Source: Acidimicrobiaceae bacterium | GTDB lineage: Bacteria; Actinomycetota; Acidimicrobiia; Acidimicrobiales; RAAP-2 | Direction: 5' to 3' | DNA: 33,710 nt | NCBI GenBank assembly: GCA_027315315.1 | Contig: DAHUYG010000010.1 | Location: 1 to 33,710, forward strand | Part shown: in pieces, positions 1-8,185 of the stretch | Numbering within the stretch: the stretch's first letter is position 1 | Layout of the letters: each line of letters opens with the position of its first letter | Position numbers and translations under genes: made by a program | The notes under the pieces: model-generated | What the model saw: only the letters and a program-made list of their open reading frames with translations | The model's database searches: none | Told to the model about the DNA's origin: nothing

Positions 1-765
1 CACCAGGTGCGGGTCGGTCACGATCTGGACGTCGGCCCCGGCGAGGGCGATGAGGCGATCGGCGACCTCGGACACCGCGACGTCGCGGCCCGAGCACAGG
101 TTGTAGACGGCGCCCGGGCGCCCGCCGGTCACGAGCATCCGGTATGCCCGCACGACGTCGCGCACGTCGGTGTAGTCGCGCCGCGCCGTGAGCGTGCCGG
201 CCGCGATGGTCCTCTCGCCGGATCGCTGGGCCTCGACGACGCGCTTGGCGAACGCCGACACGGCGAAGGTGGGCGCCTGCCCGGGGCCGGTGTGGTTGAA
301 CGGGCGGACCACCACCACCGGCTGGTCCCATCCCCGCCAGGCCTGGAGCGCGAGCTGCTCGGCGGCGGCCTTGCTCGCGGCGTACGGGCTGATCGGTGCG
401 ATGGGGGTCGACTCGTCGATGGGGAGGGCGTCGGGATCGACGTTCCCGTAGACCTCGGCCGAGGAGACCACGAGGGTCACCGGGACCGGTGAGACCGCCC
501 GGGCCGCCGCCAGCACCCCCGCCGTGCCGAGGACGTTCACCCGGAGCACCTCGGCGGGGACCTCCCAGGACTGCCCGACGTGGCTGAGCGCGGCCAGGTG
601 GTAGATCGCCTCGGGGCGGGCCTCGGCCACGGCTTCGCCGATGGCTGCGCCATCGGCGACGTCGACCTCCATGTCGATCGAGGTGACCTCGTCGCCCGCC
701 GCGAGCAGGTGGTCGCGCAGGTGCCGGCCGACGAATCCCGCCCCGCCCGTCACGAACGCACGCAC
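1..765 (-). CDS. GDP-4-dehydro-6-deoxy-D-mannose reductase-like NAD-dependent epimerase/dehydratase (3' end outside window)
   Basis: Extended short-chain dehydrogenase that would reduce or modify a nucleotide sugar in the cytoplasm. Visible are the Rossmann motif TGGAGFVG at residues 6-13, HLAALSHVGQSW near 57-67, and the catalytic Tyr126-x3-Lys130 (SPYAASK). RPFNHTGPGQ follows at about 152-161. The combination of HLAALSHVGQSW and RPFNHTGPGQ is typical of GDP-6-deoxy-4-keto-mannose reductases (RMD), which make GDP-D-rhamnose; the exact substrate is inference. The start is GTG at 765, placing the glycine motif at the usual distance from the N-terminus. Only 255 codons lie in the window; the family is about 300-330 residues, so the last part of the C-terminal substrate domain is missing. 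The neighbouring glycosyltransferases fit a role in surface-glycan precursor supply. Confidence 0.85.
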   Translation of the reverse strand, partial: MRAFVTGGAGFVGRHLRDHLLAAGDEVTSIDMEVDVADGAAIGEAVAEARPEAIYHLAALSHVGQSWEVPAEVLRVNVLGTAGVLAAARAVSPVPVTLVVSSAEVYGNVDPDALPIDESTPIAPISPYAASKAAAEQLALQAWRGWDQPVVVVRPFNHTGPGQAPTFAVSAFAKRVVEAQRSGERTIAAGTLTARRDYTDVRDVVRAYRMLVTGGRPGAVYNLCSGRDVAVSEVADRLIALAGADVQIVTDPHLV

Positions 766-869
766 GAGTCGGACCCTACCGAACGCCACGCAGGCGATCT
801 CGTTCCGGGCGCGCCGTCACGGTCAGCGGCCGGGCGGCCCGGCCCGGCGCCCGCCTTCCTGGGCAACCC

Positions 870-2009
870 TCAGCGCCGGCCGGCCCCGATCTCGTAGGCC
901 TCGACGTGCCGTTGGGCCGAGAACTCCCATGTCATCGGGGCGACACGGGCCAGCCCGCCCCGGCGGCGCTCCTCGATGTCCGGACCACCGGCCAGTGCCG
1001 CGTCGAGGGCGGCCGCCAGCGCGAGCGGGTCCCCCGACGTCACGCAGAGGGCGGCGTCGCCCGCCGCGTCGGCCATCGGCGTCCCGGCCGAGGTCACGAG
1101 CGGCGTGCCGCAGGCCAGCGCCTCGAGCGCCGGCAGGCCGAAGCCCTCCCCAAGCGAGGGGTAGGCGGCGACCCGGGCGCTGCGCAGCAGGGCCGGCACC
1201 GCGTCGTCGGGGACGTACCCGGTGACGAGGACCCGATCGGAATGGCGCGACGAGGCGAGCGGGCCGAGCGCGTCGCCCCACCCGGGCTGTCCGGCGAGGA
1301 CCAGGAGCGCGTCGCGATGGGCGTCTGCGACCCGGTCGAACGCGTCGAGGAGCACCCCGATCCCCTTCCTCGGCTCGAGCGTCCCGACGAAGGCGACGAG
1401 CGGGCGATCGGCGGCGATCCCGAGCTTCGCCAGGGCCGACGCGTCGGACCCCGGGGCGGGCTCGGCCGGGGTGAACCGGTCGTGGTCGACGCCGTGGGGG
1501 GCGACGACGACCGGCGCGACGGGGTGGCACAGCGCGTCGAACCGCTCGGCGGTCGCCTCGCTGACACAGATGACGGCGGCCGCCCGGCGCGCCGCCACCT
1601 CGATGGCGCGACGGAAGAAGCGCACCTTGGTCGGCTCGTGCCACTCGGGATGGTCGAAGTAGGTGCAGTCGTGCACGGTGACGACGACCGGCAACCGGGC
1701 GCGCTCGGGCATCGTGTAGTGGAGCCCGTGGTGCACGTTGACCCCGAGGGCATCCAACCGCCTCGGCATCGCCGCCTGCTCCCAGGCGAGGCGGAGGGGA
1801 CGCGGTCCGGGGGCCGCGCCGAGCACCGTGGCGCCCGGTGCCCGCTCGCGCCAGCGCCGCGTGTCGTTGCGGCGCGAGACGAGGACGATCGAGACATCCC
1901 GTCGCCTGGCGAGCGCCGCCGAGATGGCGAGCGCGTACTGGCCGGCGCCGGCGGCCCGGGCGGGGATGGCCGTGACGTCGAGGGACACCGCAAGCGGTCG
2001 GTCGCTCAC
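870..2009 (-). CDS. GT4-family glycosyltransferase (first of three)
   Basis: Retaining GT-B glycosyltransferase of 379 residues, expected to transfer a sugar from a nucleotide donor at the cytoplasmic face of the membrane. The N-terminal acceptor domain begins LAVSLDVTAIPARAAGAGQYA. The C-terminal donor domain has the block VAFVGTLEPRKG and the GT4 E-x7-E signature in GEGFGLPALEALACGTP. The GTG start at 2009 is chosen because it overlaps the TGA of the upstream glycosyltransferase (GTGA, 2006-2009). An upstream extension to 2057 is possible in frame but would run into that gene. Donor and acceptor cannot be told from sequence. It is the last gene of a tight minus-strand run of three related enzymes, so they probably build successive linkages of one glycan. 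Confidence 0.88.
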   Translation of the reverse strand: MSDRPLAVSLDVTAIPARAAGAGQYALAISAALARRRDVSIVLVSRRNDTRRWRERAPGATVLGAAPGPRPLRLAWEQAAMPRRLDALGVNVHHGLHYTMPERARLPVVVTVHDCTYFDHPEWHEPTKVRFFRRAIEVAARRAAAVICVSEATAERFDALCHPVAPVVVAPHGVDHDRFTPAEPAPGSDASALAKLGIAADRPLVAFVGTLEPRKGIGVLLDAFDRVADAHRDALLVLAGQPGWGDALGPLASSRHSDRVLVTGYVPDDAVPALLRSARVAAYPSLGEGFGLPALEALACGTPLVTSAGTPMADAAGDAALCVTSGDPLALAAALDAALAGGPDIEERRRGGLARVAPMTWEFSAQRHVEAYEIGAGRR

Positions 2010-3118
2010 GCGAGCGCTTCCCAAAGTTCGAGGTGCGCGCGGGCCGTCGCCTCCCACGTCCGCTCCCCGACAAGCGCGCGGCCGCGGGCCACGAGCGACC
2101 GTGCGAGCTCGGCGTCGCCCACGACCCGCACGAGGGCGGCCGCGATGGCCGGGACGTCGATCGGGTCGACCACCAGGGCGGGGGGCTCGCCGGGCGCCTC
2201 GGTCACGCTCGGGACCGCCGAGCTCACGACGACCGGGGCACCCGCCGCCATCGCCTCGAGCGGCGGGAGCCCGAACCCCTCGGCCAGCGGGACGTAGACG
2301 AACGCCGCCGCCCCCGCGTAGAGGCCCGAGAGGGTGGCGCCGCCGACGCGTCCGAGCCCGACGACGCCCTCGGCCTCACCCAGGTCCGCCCCGGTGTCGC
2401 CCCAGCCGGTCGGCCCGGCCACCACGAGGGGCATCGCCTCGGGGAGCTCGCGGCGCGCCTCGCGGTACGCGTCGAGGAGGCGAGCGAGGTTCTTGCGCGG
2501 CTCGAGGGTGGAGACGGTGAGCAGATAGGGGCCCTCGACGCCACAGGCCCGCAGGGTCGCCGCCGCCCCGGTTCGGTCGGGCGCCGGGAGGTGGTCGGCC
2601 CCCTCGGCGATGACCCGCACGGCGGCCCGGTCGGCCCCCGCCGAGGCGAGCGCCGCGCCCACCGCCTCGGAGGGCACGACGAAGGCGTCGGCCCGCCGCA
2701 GCGCGCGCCGCAGGGCCGCCTCGTGCCAGCGCCGCCCCCGCCTCGTGGTCGACCCGGGATGGCTGCGCCAGGCGAGGTCGTGCACCATCACCGCCAGCCG
2801 CTCCCCGTCTCGGGCCGCCGGCGTGGCGAGCGACACCCCGTGCACCACGTCGAACCCGCCCGGCGCCCGGATGAGCCCGAGGTCCCAGCCCCGGGTGAGC
2901 ACGCGCGAGTCGAGGTGCACGGCGCGCATCGGCAGGCCCAGCTCGGCCAAAGGGTCCGGTTCGGCGTGGCTCGCGTGGAGCGCGAAGGCGAAGCGCTCCT
3001 CGCCCTTGCACGCCCGGATCCCGCCCAGGAGCCCGCGCGTGTAGGTCCCGATGCCACCGGGCACCGCCCGGCGCAGCTGCTCGACGACGAGGAGGACCGA
3101 GGGGTGCCCTGCGCTCAT
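2006..3118 (-). CDS. GT4-family glycosyltransferase (second of three)
   Basis: GT-B glycosyltransferase of 370 residues. It starts MSAGHPSVLLVVEQLRRA and shows the glycine-rich N-terminal loop PGGIGTYTRGLL, the donor-domain block LLTVSTLEPRKNLARLLDAY, and the E-x7-E signature in AEGFGLPPLEAMAAGAP. The ATG at 3118 overlaps the stop of the upstream gene as ATGA (3115-3118), and its own TGA overlaps the next start as GTGA, so translation of the three genes is probably coupled. The open frame continues far upstream without a stop, but that extension is antisense-like and overlaps the neighbouring glycosyltransferase; it is not part of this protein. Substrate unknown; a surface polysaccharide role is inferred from context. 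Confidence 0.88.
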   Translation of the reverse strand: MSAGHPSVLLVVEQLRRAVPGGIGTYTRGLLGGIRACKGEERFAFALHASHAEPDPLAELGLPMRAVHLDSRVLTRGWDLGLIRAPGGFDVVHGVSLATPAARDGERLAVMVHDLAWRSHPGSTTRRGRRWHEAALRRALRRADAFVVPSEAVGAALASAGADRAAVRVIAEGADHLPAPDRTGAAATLRACGVEGPYLLTVSTLEPRKNLARLLDAYREARRELPEAMPLVVAGPTGWGDTGADLGEAEGVVGLGRVGGATLSGLYAGAAAFVYVPLAEGFGLPPLEAMAAGAPVVVSSAVPSVTEAPGEPPALVVDPIDVPAIAAALVRVVGDAELARSLVARGRALVGERTWEATARAHLELWEALA

Positions 3119-4251
3119 CGCGCCCGTGCGCCCGCCGCCTCGGCGTAGAGGGCTGCGAGACCCTCGGCGCAGGCCTCCCAGCTGAACGCAGCGGCGCGGC
3201 GCCGGCCGGCCTCGGCCAGGGCGGCGGCCCGCTCGTCGGAGTCGAGGACGTCGGCCAGCGCGCCGGCCAGCGCCGAAGGGTCGCCCACCGGCACCAGCGC
3301 GGCCCCCTCCCCCACCACCTCGGGGATCGCGCCCGCCCGCGTCGTGACCACCGGCACCCCGGCCGCCATGGCCTCGAGCGCGGGGAACCCGAAGCCCTCG
3401 TAGATCGAGGGGTAGGCGAGCACCCGGGCGCCCGCGAGCAGCGGACCCGCTGCGGCCTCCTCTACCCAGCCGAGCCGGACGATGCGCCCGGAGAACGCGC
3501 TGCGATCGATGGCGTTCCGCAGCGCGGCCTCGCCCCAGCCCGCCGGCCCGCCCAGCACGAGCCAGACGTCGGGGCGGTCGCCGGCGAGCTCGTCGAACGC
3601 CGCCACCAACCCCGGCAGGTCCTTGCGGGGCTCGGCGGTCGCCATCGACACGATGTAGCGGCCGATGCCCGGCGGCAGGTCGACCGGGGCCGCGGCGCCG
3701 GCCGAAGCGCGCACCGGGATCCCCGAGTGCACCGCGCGCACCCGGGCCGGATCGGCACCGAAGGCCTCGACGACCTCGGCCGCGACGAACTGCGAGGGCG
3801 TGTGCACGAACGCGCCGTCGTCCAGCGCCCGGCGGATCAGGGCGGGATAGCGAAGCGTGGGCGCATCGCACATCTCGGGGAAGCGCCCCACCGTGAGGTC
3901 GTGCACCGTCAGCACCCGCCCGGCCCGCCTCGCCGGGGGGACCACGAAGTTGGTGCCGTGCACTACGTCGAGGCGACCGACGAACCACTCGACCGGCGGC
4001 CAGCCGGCGCTGCGCCATGCGAGCTGCAGCGCGCGGGCGGGCCTGGCCCGTTGGCCCGATGCGACGCCCGCCGGCAGTGCGTCGGCGATGCGCCCCCGCC
4101 GGTGCCAGCTCACCGCGAAGGCACGCACCGAGACCTCGGGGCGATGCGCCAAGGCGCCCAGGGCACCCCGGCAGAACTCGCCGACCCCGGTGCGCCGACC
4201 GATGAGCGGCGTCGCGTCGAGCGCCACCCGCAGCCGGCTCCCGTCCCCCAC
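3115..4251 (-). CDS. GT4-family glycosyltransferase (third of three, promoter-proximal)
   Basis: GT-B glycosyltransferase of about 378 residues. The N-terminus reads RLRVALDATPLIGRRTGVGEF, the classic GT4 opening with a glycine-rich acceptor loop. Donor-domain features are IVSMATAEPRKDLPGLVAAF and the E-x7-E signature in YEGFGFPALEAMAAGVP. I place the start at GTG 4251. GTG 4269 is also in frame and has GGGAG about 16 nt upstream, so the start is uncertain by six codons. The frame stays open to beyond 5900 on this strand, but that stretch is the antisense of cofD and of the epimerase gene. The start faces cofD across about 150 bp, so this is likely the first gene of the three-gene transcript. 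Confidence 0.86.
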   Translation of the reverse strand: MGDGSRLRVALDATPLIGRRTGVGEFCRGALGALAHRPEVSVRAFAVSWHRRGRIADALPAGVASGQRARPARALQLAWRSAGWPPVEWFVGRLDVVHGTNFVVPPARRAGRVLTVHDLTVGRFPEMCDAPTLRYPALIRRALDDGAFVHTPSQFVAAEVVEAFGADPARVRAVHSGIPVRASAGAAAPVDLPPGIGRYIVSMATAEPRKDLPGLVAAFDELAGDRPDVWLVLGGPAGWGEAALRNAIDRSAFSGRIVRLGWVEEAAAGPLLAGARVLAYPSIYEGFGFPALEAMAAGVPVVTTRAGAIPEVVGEGAALVPVGDPSALAGALADVLDSDERAAALAEAGRRRAAAFSWEACAEGLAALYAEAAGARAR

Positions 4252-4389
4252 GCGAGGAGCCTTGCACACGGGTTCACCGGGACTTCTCCCGCGCCGCCCC
4301 GCCGTTGCCCCGGCGCGCCCCGGGGGCCGGGTGCCCGGGACGAACCGGGCGCCTGAGGGATGGCGTGGAGGACGGCTCGGCGGCCCGCG

Positions 4390-4395
4390 TAGTCT
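4390..4395 (+). promoter_or_regulatory. Putative -10 box of a leaderless cofD promoter
   Basis: TAGTCT ends 6 nt before the cofD ATG at 4402, and there is no purine-rich ribosome binding site between them. A TANNNT box this close to the start codon is the usual appearance of leaderless actinobacterial promoters. No clear -35 box is visible. Confidence 0.45.
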
Positions 4396-4401
4396 GCTCC
4401 G

Positions 4402-5337
4402 ATGCTCGTGGCACTGGCGGGCGGCGTCGGGGCCGCCAAGCTGCTGAGCGGGCTGGCCGCCGTGCACGATCCCTCCGAGCTCACCGCGGTGGTGAACACC
4501 GGCGACGACCTGGTCCTCCACGGCCTGCACATCTGCCCCGACATCGACAGCGTGACCTATGCGCTCGCCGGGCTCGACAACAAGACGACCGGTTGGGGGG
4601 TCGTGGGTGAGACCTGGACGGTGGCCGAGAACCTGCGGGCCATCGGCGGGGTCACCTGGTTCCAGCTGGGCGACCGCGACCTGGCCACCCACCTCTTCAG
4701 GACCCAGCGCCTCTCGGAGGGGGCCACCCTGAGCGAGGTGACGGCCGAGCTCGCGAGGGCCCGGGAGGTCGCCACCCGGCTGCTCCCCATGTCCGACGAC
4801 CCGGTGCGCACCTGGGTCACCCTGGCCGACCCGCCGCCGGGCGCAGCCGGCGAGGTCGCGTTCCAGGACTACTTCGTCCGGCTCGCCCACGACGTGGCGG
4901 TCGCCTCGATCCGCTTCGAGGGGGCCGCGGCCGCAGCGCCCGCACCGGGGGTCCTCGATGCGATCGCATCGGCCGAGCGGGTGGTCTGCTGCCCGTCGAA
5001 CCCGGTGGTCTCGATTGGGCCGATCCTGGCCGTGCCCGGCGTCCTCGACGCGCTGGTCGCCCGCCGCGACGCCGTCGTGGCCGTCTCGCCGATCATCGCC
5101 GGGGCGGCCCTGAAGGGCCCGGCCGATCGCCTGCTCCGCGAGCTCGGCCACGAGTCGAGCGCACTCGGCGTCGCCCGCCTCTACGCCCCGTGGGCCGCCA
5201 CGCTCGTCATCGACGAGGCCGACGCCGCGCTCGCACCGGCGATCGAGGACCTCGAGATGCGCTGCATCGTGGCCCCGACGGTGATGTCGGACCCCGCGAC
5301 GGCCGCCGCCCTCGGGGAGGTCGTGCTCGGCGCCTGA
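4402..5337 (+). CDS. cofD: 2-phospho-L-lactate / phosphoenolpyruvate transferase of coenzyme F420 biosynthesis (CofD/FbiA)
   Basis: Cytoplasmic enzyme that transfers the phospho-lactate or phosphoenolpyruvate moiety of the activated guanylyl intermediate to the deazaflavin Fo, making F420-0 or its dehydro form. The 311-residue length fits the family. Diagnostic stretches are LAGGVGAAKLLSGL at the N-terminus, VVNTGDDLVLHGLHICPDID at about 31-50, and YALAGLDN followed by GDRDLATHLFRTQRLSEG. A C-terminal block contains CCPSNPVVSIGPIL and SPIIAGAALKGPAD. In many actinobacteria fbiA is followed by fbiB (the glutamate ligase), but here the next gene is a convergent epimerase 13 bp away, so the partner must lie elsewhere. 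Whether phospholactate or phosphoenolpyruvate is used cannot be read from sequence. Confidence 0.95.
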   Translation: MLVALAGGVGAAKLLSGLAAVHDPSELTAVVNTGDDLVLHGLHICPDIDSVTYALAGLDNKTTGWGVVGETWTVAENLRAIGGVTWFQLGDRDLATHLFRTQRLSEGATLSEVTAELARAREVATRLLPMSDDPVRTWVTLADPPPGAAGEVAFQDYFVRLAHDVAVASIRFEGAAAAAPAPGVLDAIASAERVVCCPSNPVVSIGPILAVPGVLDALVARRDAVVAVSPIIAGAALKGPADRLLRELGHESSALGVARLYAPWAATLVIDEADAALAPAIEDLEMRCIVAPTVMSDPATAAALGEVVLGA

Positions 5338-5350
5338 GCCCGGCGGCGCC

Positions 5351-6301
5351 TCAGCCGGCCCGTGCGGCGAAGAACGCGAGCACCGAGGCGAGCCCGTCGG
5401 CGAGCGGGGTGAAGGGTTGCCAGCCGAGCTGCATGCTCGCCCGCTGCGGGTCGAGCGCGCTGCGCCGCACGTCGCGCGGTCGGGGCGGCCCGTGCTCGGG
5501 CGCCGCCTCTTCGTGGGCCGCCTCGGCCAGGAGCCGGTGGATCTCGTTGACCGAGGTCTCCTGGCCGCTCCCGATGTTGCACACGAGCCCGCCGCCCCGC
5601 GCCGAGGCCCGCACGAACGCGTCGACGACGTCGTCGACGTAGACGAAGTCGCGGGTCTGCTCCCCGTCGCCGTCGATCCTGACCGGCTGGCCGGCCAGCA
5701 GTCGCTGGGCGAAGATCGCCACGACCCCCGACTCGCCGTGGGGGTCCTGGCGGGGCCCATAGACGTTGGCCAGCGCGAGCGCCACGAACTCGAGGGCGTG
5801 CATCTCCCGGTAGGCGACGAGGTAGTCGAGTCCCGCCTTCTTGGACACCCCGTAGGGCGAGAGCGGCCGGTGCGGCTCGGTCTCGAGGATCGGCAGCTTG
5901 GCGGCGTCCGGCTCGCCGTAGAGGGTCCCGCCACTCGCCGCGAACACGACCCGCTCGCTGCCGGCGGCCCGGGCCGCCTCGAGCAGGTTCAGGGTCCCGA
6001 GCACGTTCACCTGCGCGTCGAAGACCGGTGCGGTGATCGAGACGGGCACCGACGCCTGGGCGGCCAGGTGGAAGACCACCTCGGGGCGCCGCCGGGCCAC
6101 GAGGTCCACCAGCTCGGGGGCGCAGATGTCGAGCTGGTGGATCCGGAGCTGCTTGCCGCCGGTCGCCCGGGCCTCGGCCAGGTTGCCGAGCGAGCCGGTC
6201 GAGAGGTCGTCAACCACGTCGACGTCGTGCCCCTCGGCCAGCAACCGGTCCACGAGGGCCGACCCGATGAACCCCGCACCGCCCGTCACCAACGCCTTCA
6301 T
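5351..6301 (-). CDS. NAD-dependent nucleotide-sugar epimerase/dehydratase (UDP-glucose 4-epimerase-like)
   Basis: Extended SDR of 316 residues that probably epimerises a UDP- or dTDP-hexose. Rossmann motif TGGAGFIG occupies residues 6-13, with VVDDLSTGSLGNL at 29-41 as in GalE-type enzymes and FHLAAQASVPVS at 77-88. The active site is AASGGTLYG (121-129) plus Tyr150-x3-Lys154 (SPYGVSK). DGDGEQTRDFVYVDDVVDA lies in the C-terminal substrate domain. The ATG at 6301 overlaps the TGA of the upstream pyrophosphorylase (ATGA, 6298-6301), showing they are one transcript. It converges on cofD with 13 bp between stops. The substrate is assigned only by resemblance to the GalE/RmlB family; a 4-epimerase is more likely than a 4,6-dehydratase. 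Confidence 0.86.
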   Translation of the reverse strand: MKALVTGGAGFIGSALVDRLLAEGHDVDVVDDLSTGSLGNLAEARATGGKQLRIHQLDICAPELVDLVARRRPEVVFHLAAQASVPVSITAPVFDAQVNVLGTLNLLEAARAAGSERVVFAASGGTLYGEPDAAKLPILETEPHRPLSPYGVSKKAGLDYLVAYREMHALEFVALALANVYGPRQDPHGESGVVAIFAQRLLAGQPVRIDGDGEQTRDFVYVDDVVDAFVRASARGGGLVCNIGSGQETSVNEIHRLLAEAAHEEAAPEHGPPRPRDVRRSALDPQRASMQLGWQPFTPLADGLASVLAFFAARAG

Positions 6302-7389
6302 CGACGCCCCGCCTCGTCGGGCACCTTGGCCCCGGCCACGATGCGACCGGCCTCGAGCTCGACGCCGAAGCCGATCACCGAGCCCGGTTGCACCCTGCAT
6401 GCTGCTCCAAGCACGGCCCCGGCGCCGATGATGCTCCCCTCGACGCTCGCCCCCGGGCCGATCCGGGCTCCGGGCATCACCACCGAGTCGAACAACCGGG
6501 CCCCCTCGCCCACGCTCGCCGCGGCGCCGAGCACCGAGCGCGAGACGACCGCCCGGCGCCGCACCGTGGCGCCTGCGCCGACGAGGCTCGATCCCGTGAG
6601 CTCGCCGTCGACCGCCGGGGCGTCGAGGCGCCAGCAGCCATCCGTGCCCCGGGTGGCCCCTGGGCACGGCGGCCCGGGCCGCCTGGACTCGAGCAGGTCG
6701 AAGTTGGCCTGCAGGTACGCGGCCGGCGTGCCGGTGTCGAGCCAGTAGGCCGGGTCGGCCATCGCGAACAGCCGGCCCTCGGCGGCCATCTCGGGAAAGG
6801 TCACCCTCTCGATCGAGACCCGCTTGCCCAAGGGGACCCGGGCGAGGAAGGACGGCTCGAAGACGTAGGTGCCGGCGTTGATGAGGTTGGTCGGGGCCTC
6901 CTCGATGCTCGGCTTCTCGACGAAGGCGAGCACCCGGCCCTCGTCGTCGGTGCTGACGACGCCGAAGCGCGACGGGTCCTCGACCGGATACAGGCGGATC
7001 GTCCCCTCGGCCCCCCTCGAGCGGTGGAATTCGACGAGCGCCCCGACGTCGAGGTCGGTCAGCACGTCACCGTTCACGACGACGAAGGTGTCGTCGATCC
7101 CGGCCTCCCCGGCTGCGTAGCGGACGGCCCCGGCGGTGTCGAGGGGCTCGGGCTCGACCACGTAGGTGAGGCGCACCCCCGCCGCCACCCCGTCGGGATA
7201 GGCGTCCTTGAAGGCGCCGGGGAGATACTGGAGCGAGAGGACAGCCTCGTCGACCCCGTGGCGCCCGAGGTGCTCGACGACGCGCTCGATCATCGGGCGC
7301 TCGGCGATGGGCAGCATCTGCTTGGGGACGCTGTAGGTCAGCGGACGCAGGCGGGTGCCCTCGCCCCCGACGAGCACGACCGCCTTCAC
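6298..7389 (-). CDS. Sugar-1-phosphate nucleotidylyltransferase (mannose-1-phosphate guanylyltransferase / glucose-1-phosphate thymidylyltransferase type)
   Basis: Makes an NDP-sugar from a sugar-1-phosphate and an NTP in the cytoplasm. The N-terminal catalytic domain has the nucleotide-binding signature GGEGTRLRPLT at residues 8-18 with the following PKQMLPI, plus VVNGDVLTDLD, FVEKP and NAGTYVFEP. From about residue 260 hexapeptide-type repeats (VGAGATV, VGEGARL, IGPGASV, IGAGAVL) indicate a left-handed beta-helix. The two-domain form of 363 residues resembles actinobacterial ManB/RmlA2-type enzymes, and GDP-mannose would suit the reductase at 1-765, but the base specificity is inference. 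The GTG start at 7389 overlaps the TGA of the gene upstream (7386-7388), and the ATGA at 6298-6301 couples it to the epimerase. Confidence 0.87.
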   Translation of the reverse strand: MKAVVLVGGEGTRLRPLTYSVPKQMLPIAERPMIERVVEHLGRHGVDEAVLSLQYLPGAFKDAYPDGVAAGVRLTYVVEPEPLDTAGAVRYAAGEAGIDDTFVVVNGDVLTDLDVGALVEFHRSRGAEGTIRLYPVEDPSRFGVVSTDDEGRVLAFVEKPSIEEAPTNLINAGTYVFEPSFLARVPLGKRVSIERVTFPEMAAEGRLFAMADPAYWLDTGTPAAYLQANFDLLESRRPGPPCPGATRGTDGCWRLDAPAVDGELTGSSLVGAGATVRRRAVVSRSVLGAAASVGEGARLFDSVVMPGARIGPGASVEGSIIGAGAVLGAACRVQPGSVIGFGVELEAGRIVAGAKVPDEAGRR

Positions 7390-7493
7390 TTCGTTGTGGT
7401 GGTGGTCCCGGTCGGCGCGGTGGTGGTCGTGGTGGCGCCCGGCGCGGTCGTCGTCGTGGTCGCCGGCGCGGTGGTCGTGGTGGTGGTCCCGTT
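7386..7493. repeat. Low-complexity Thr-codon repeats in the C-terminal tail
   Basis: On the plus strand this stretch is dominated by GTG/GTC-type triplets (GGTGGTGGTC, GTCGTCGTGGTC), the complement of clustered ACC/ACG/ACA Thr codons. It codes the repeated Thr runs of the preceding protein. The repeat is in-frame and imperfect. Confidence 0.8.
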
Positions 7494-8171
7494 GCTCACG
7501 GTCCCCGACAGCACGATCACGCCGTTCACCGTCGTCGAGGGGGGCTTCGGGAGCGTGGTGACCGAGGCCGGCACGAAGCCGACAGTGATGAGGGTTCTCG
7601 CGCCGATCTGCAGCGTGGAGGGATCGCCGGTCGTGAGCGTCCCCGAGGTGGCGACGGGATTCGGCCAGACCTCGTACTTGAGCACCCCGGCCTTGCCCGC
7701 GTACTTGGTCCCCGCCCCGCACTTCTCGCCCACCCGGTAGGTCTTGTGCTTGGGCACCGTGATGGCGTGCGCGCTGAGCGCGATGCCCTTGTAGCTGTCG
7801 AAGAACAGCCCGAGCGTCGCGTGGCTGCCGGCCTCAGAGGGGCTGAGCGGCGAGACGTTCAAGACGCCGTGCCCGATGGTGGTGATCGCCGGGACGATCG
7901 TGTTGGTGCTGGCCGGGAGGGGCTTTTGCACGGTCCCGCAGATGTCGATGGAGAGGCCGGCGAAGAGGGTCTGGCCCACCTTGGGGAAGGTGCTGGTCGA
8001 CGTGGAGGGGTGCTGGTACTCGTAGCGGGAGTAGACGACCGAGGCGATGCCCACGAGCACGATGAGCACGAGCGCGGCGTACCAGTTGACCGGCACCTGG
8101 CCGCGATAGGTGCGCCCGCCACCGGTCGCGCCGGCGCGGCTCACCCACTTTCCGGTGGAACTCCGAGGCAT
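7386..8171 (-). CDS. Membrane-anchored protein with Thr-rich C-terminal tail, function unknown
   Basis: Protein of 261 residues with a polar N-terminus, one hydrophobic segment at about residues 30-46 (YAALVLIVLVGIASVVY), an extracytoplasmic domain, and a low-complexity end. The tail consists of repeated runs of five or six Thr separated by AP-containing spacers (TTTTTTAPA, TTTTTAPGA, TTTTTAPTG) and ends TTTTTK. The topology suggests a type II single-pass protein whose domain lies outside the cell. I do not recognise a named family for the middle part, which has two Cys (ICGTV and EKCGAG) that could form a disulfide. Thr-rich tails in secreted actinobacterial proteins are often flexible or glycosylated; that is inference. 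It leads the transcript with the pyrophosphorylase and epimerase, so a role in envelope glycan assembly is plausible. Confidence 0.8.
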   Translation of the reverse strand: MPRSSTGKWVSRAGATGGGRTYRGQVPVNWYAALVLIVLVGIASVVYSRYEYQHPSTSTSTFPKVGQTLFAGLSIDICGTVQKPLPASTNTIVPAITTIGHGVLNVSPLSPSEAGSHATLGLFFDSYKGIALSAHAITVPKHKTYRVGEKCGAGTKYAGKAGVLKYEVWPNPVATSGTLTTGDPSTLQIGARTLITVGFVPASVTTLPKPPSTTVNGVIVLSGTVSNGTTTTTTAPATTTTTAPGATTTTTAPTGTTTTTK

Positions 8172-8185
8172 GGCGGGAGAGAACC

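Noticed and set aside
4270-5934. Very long minus-strand open frame continuing upstream of the third glycosyltransferase
   Set aside because: It runs antisense through cofD and into the epimerase gene in another frame; its translation is Arg/Pro/Gly-rich without domain features. High GC keeps antisense frames open.
7386-7500. GTG/GTC-rich repeats as a possible CRISPR-like or tandem DNA element
   Set aside because: The repeats are in-frame Thr codons of a secreted protein, with no regular spacer length and no cas genes.
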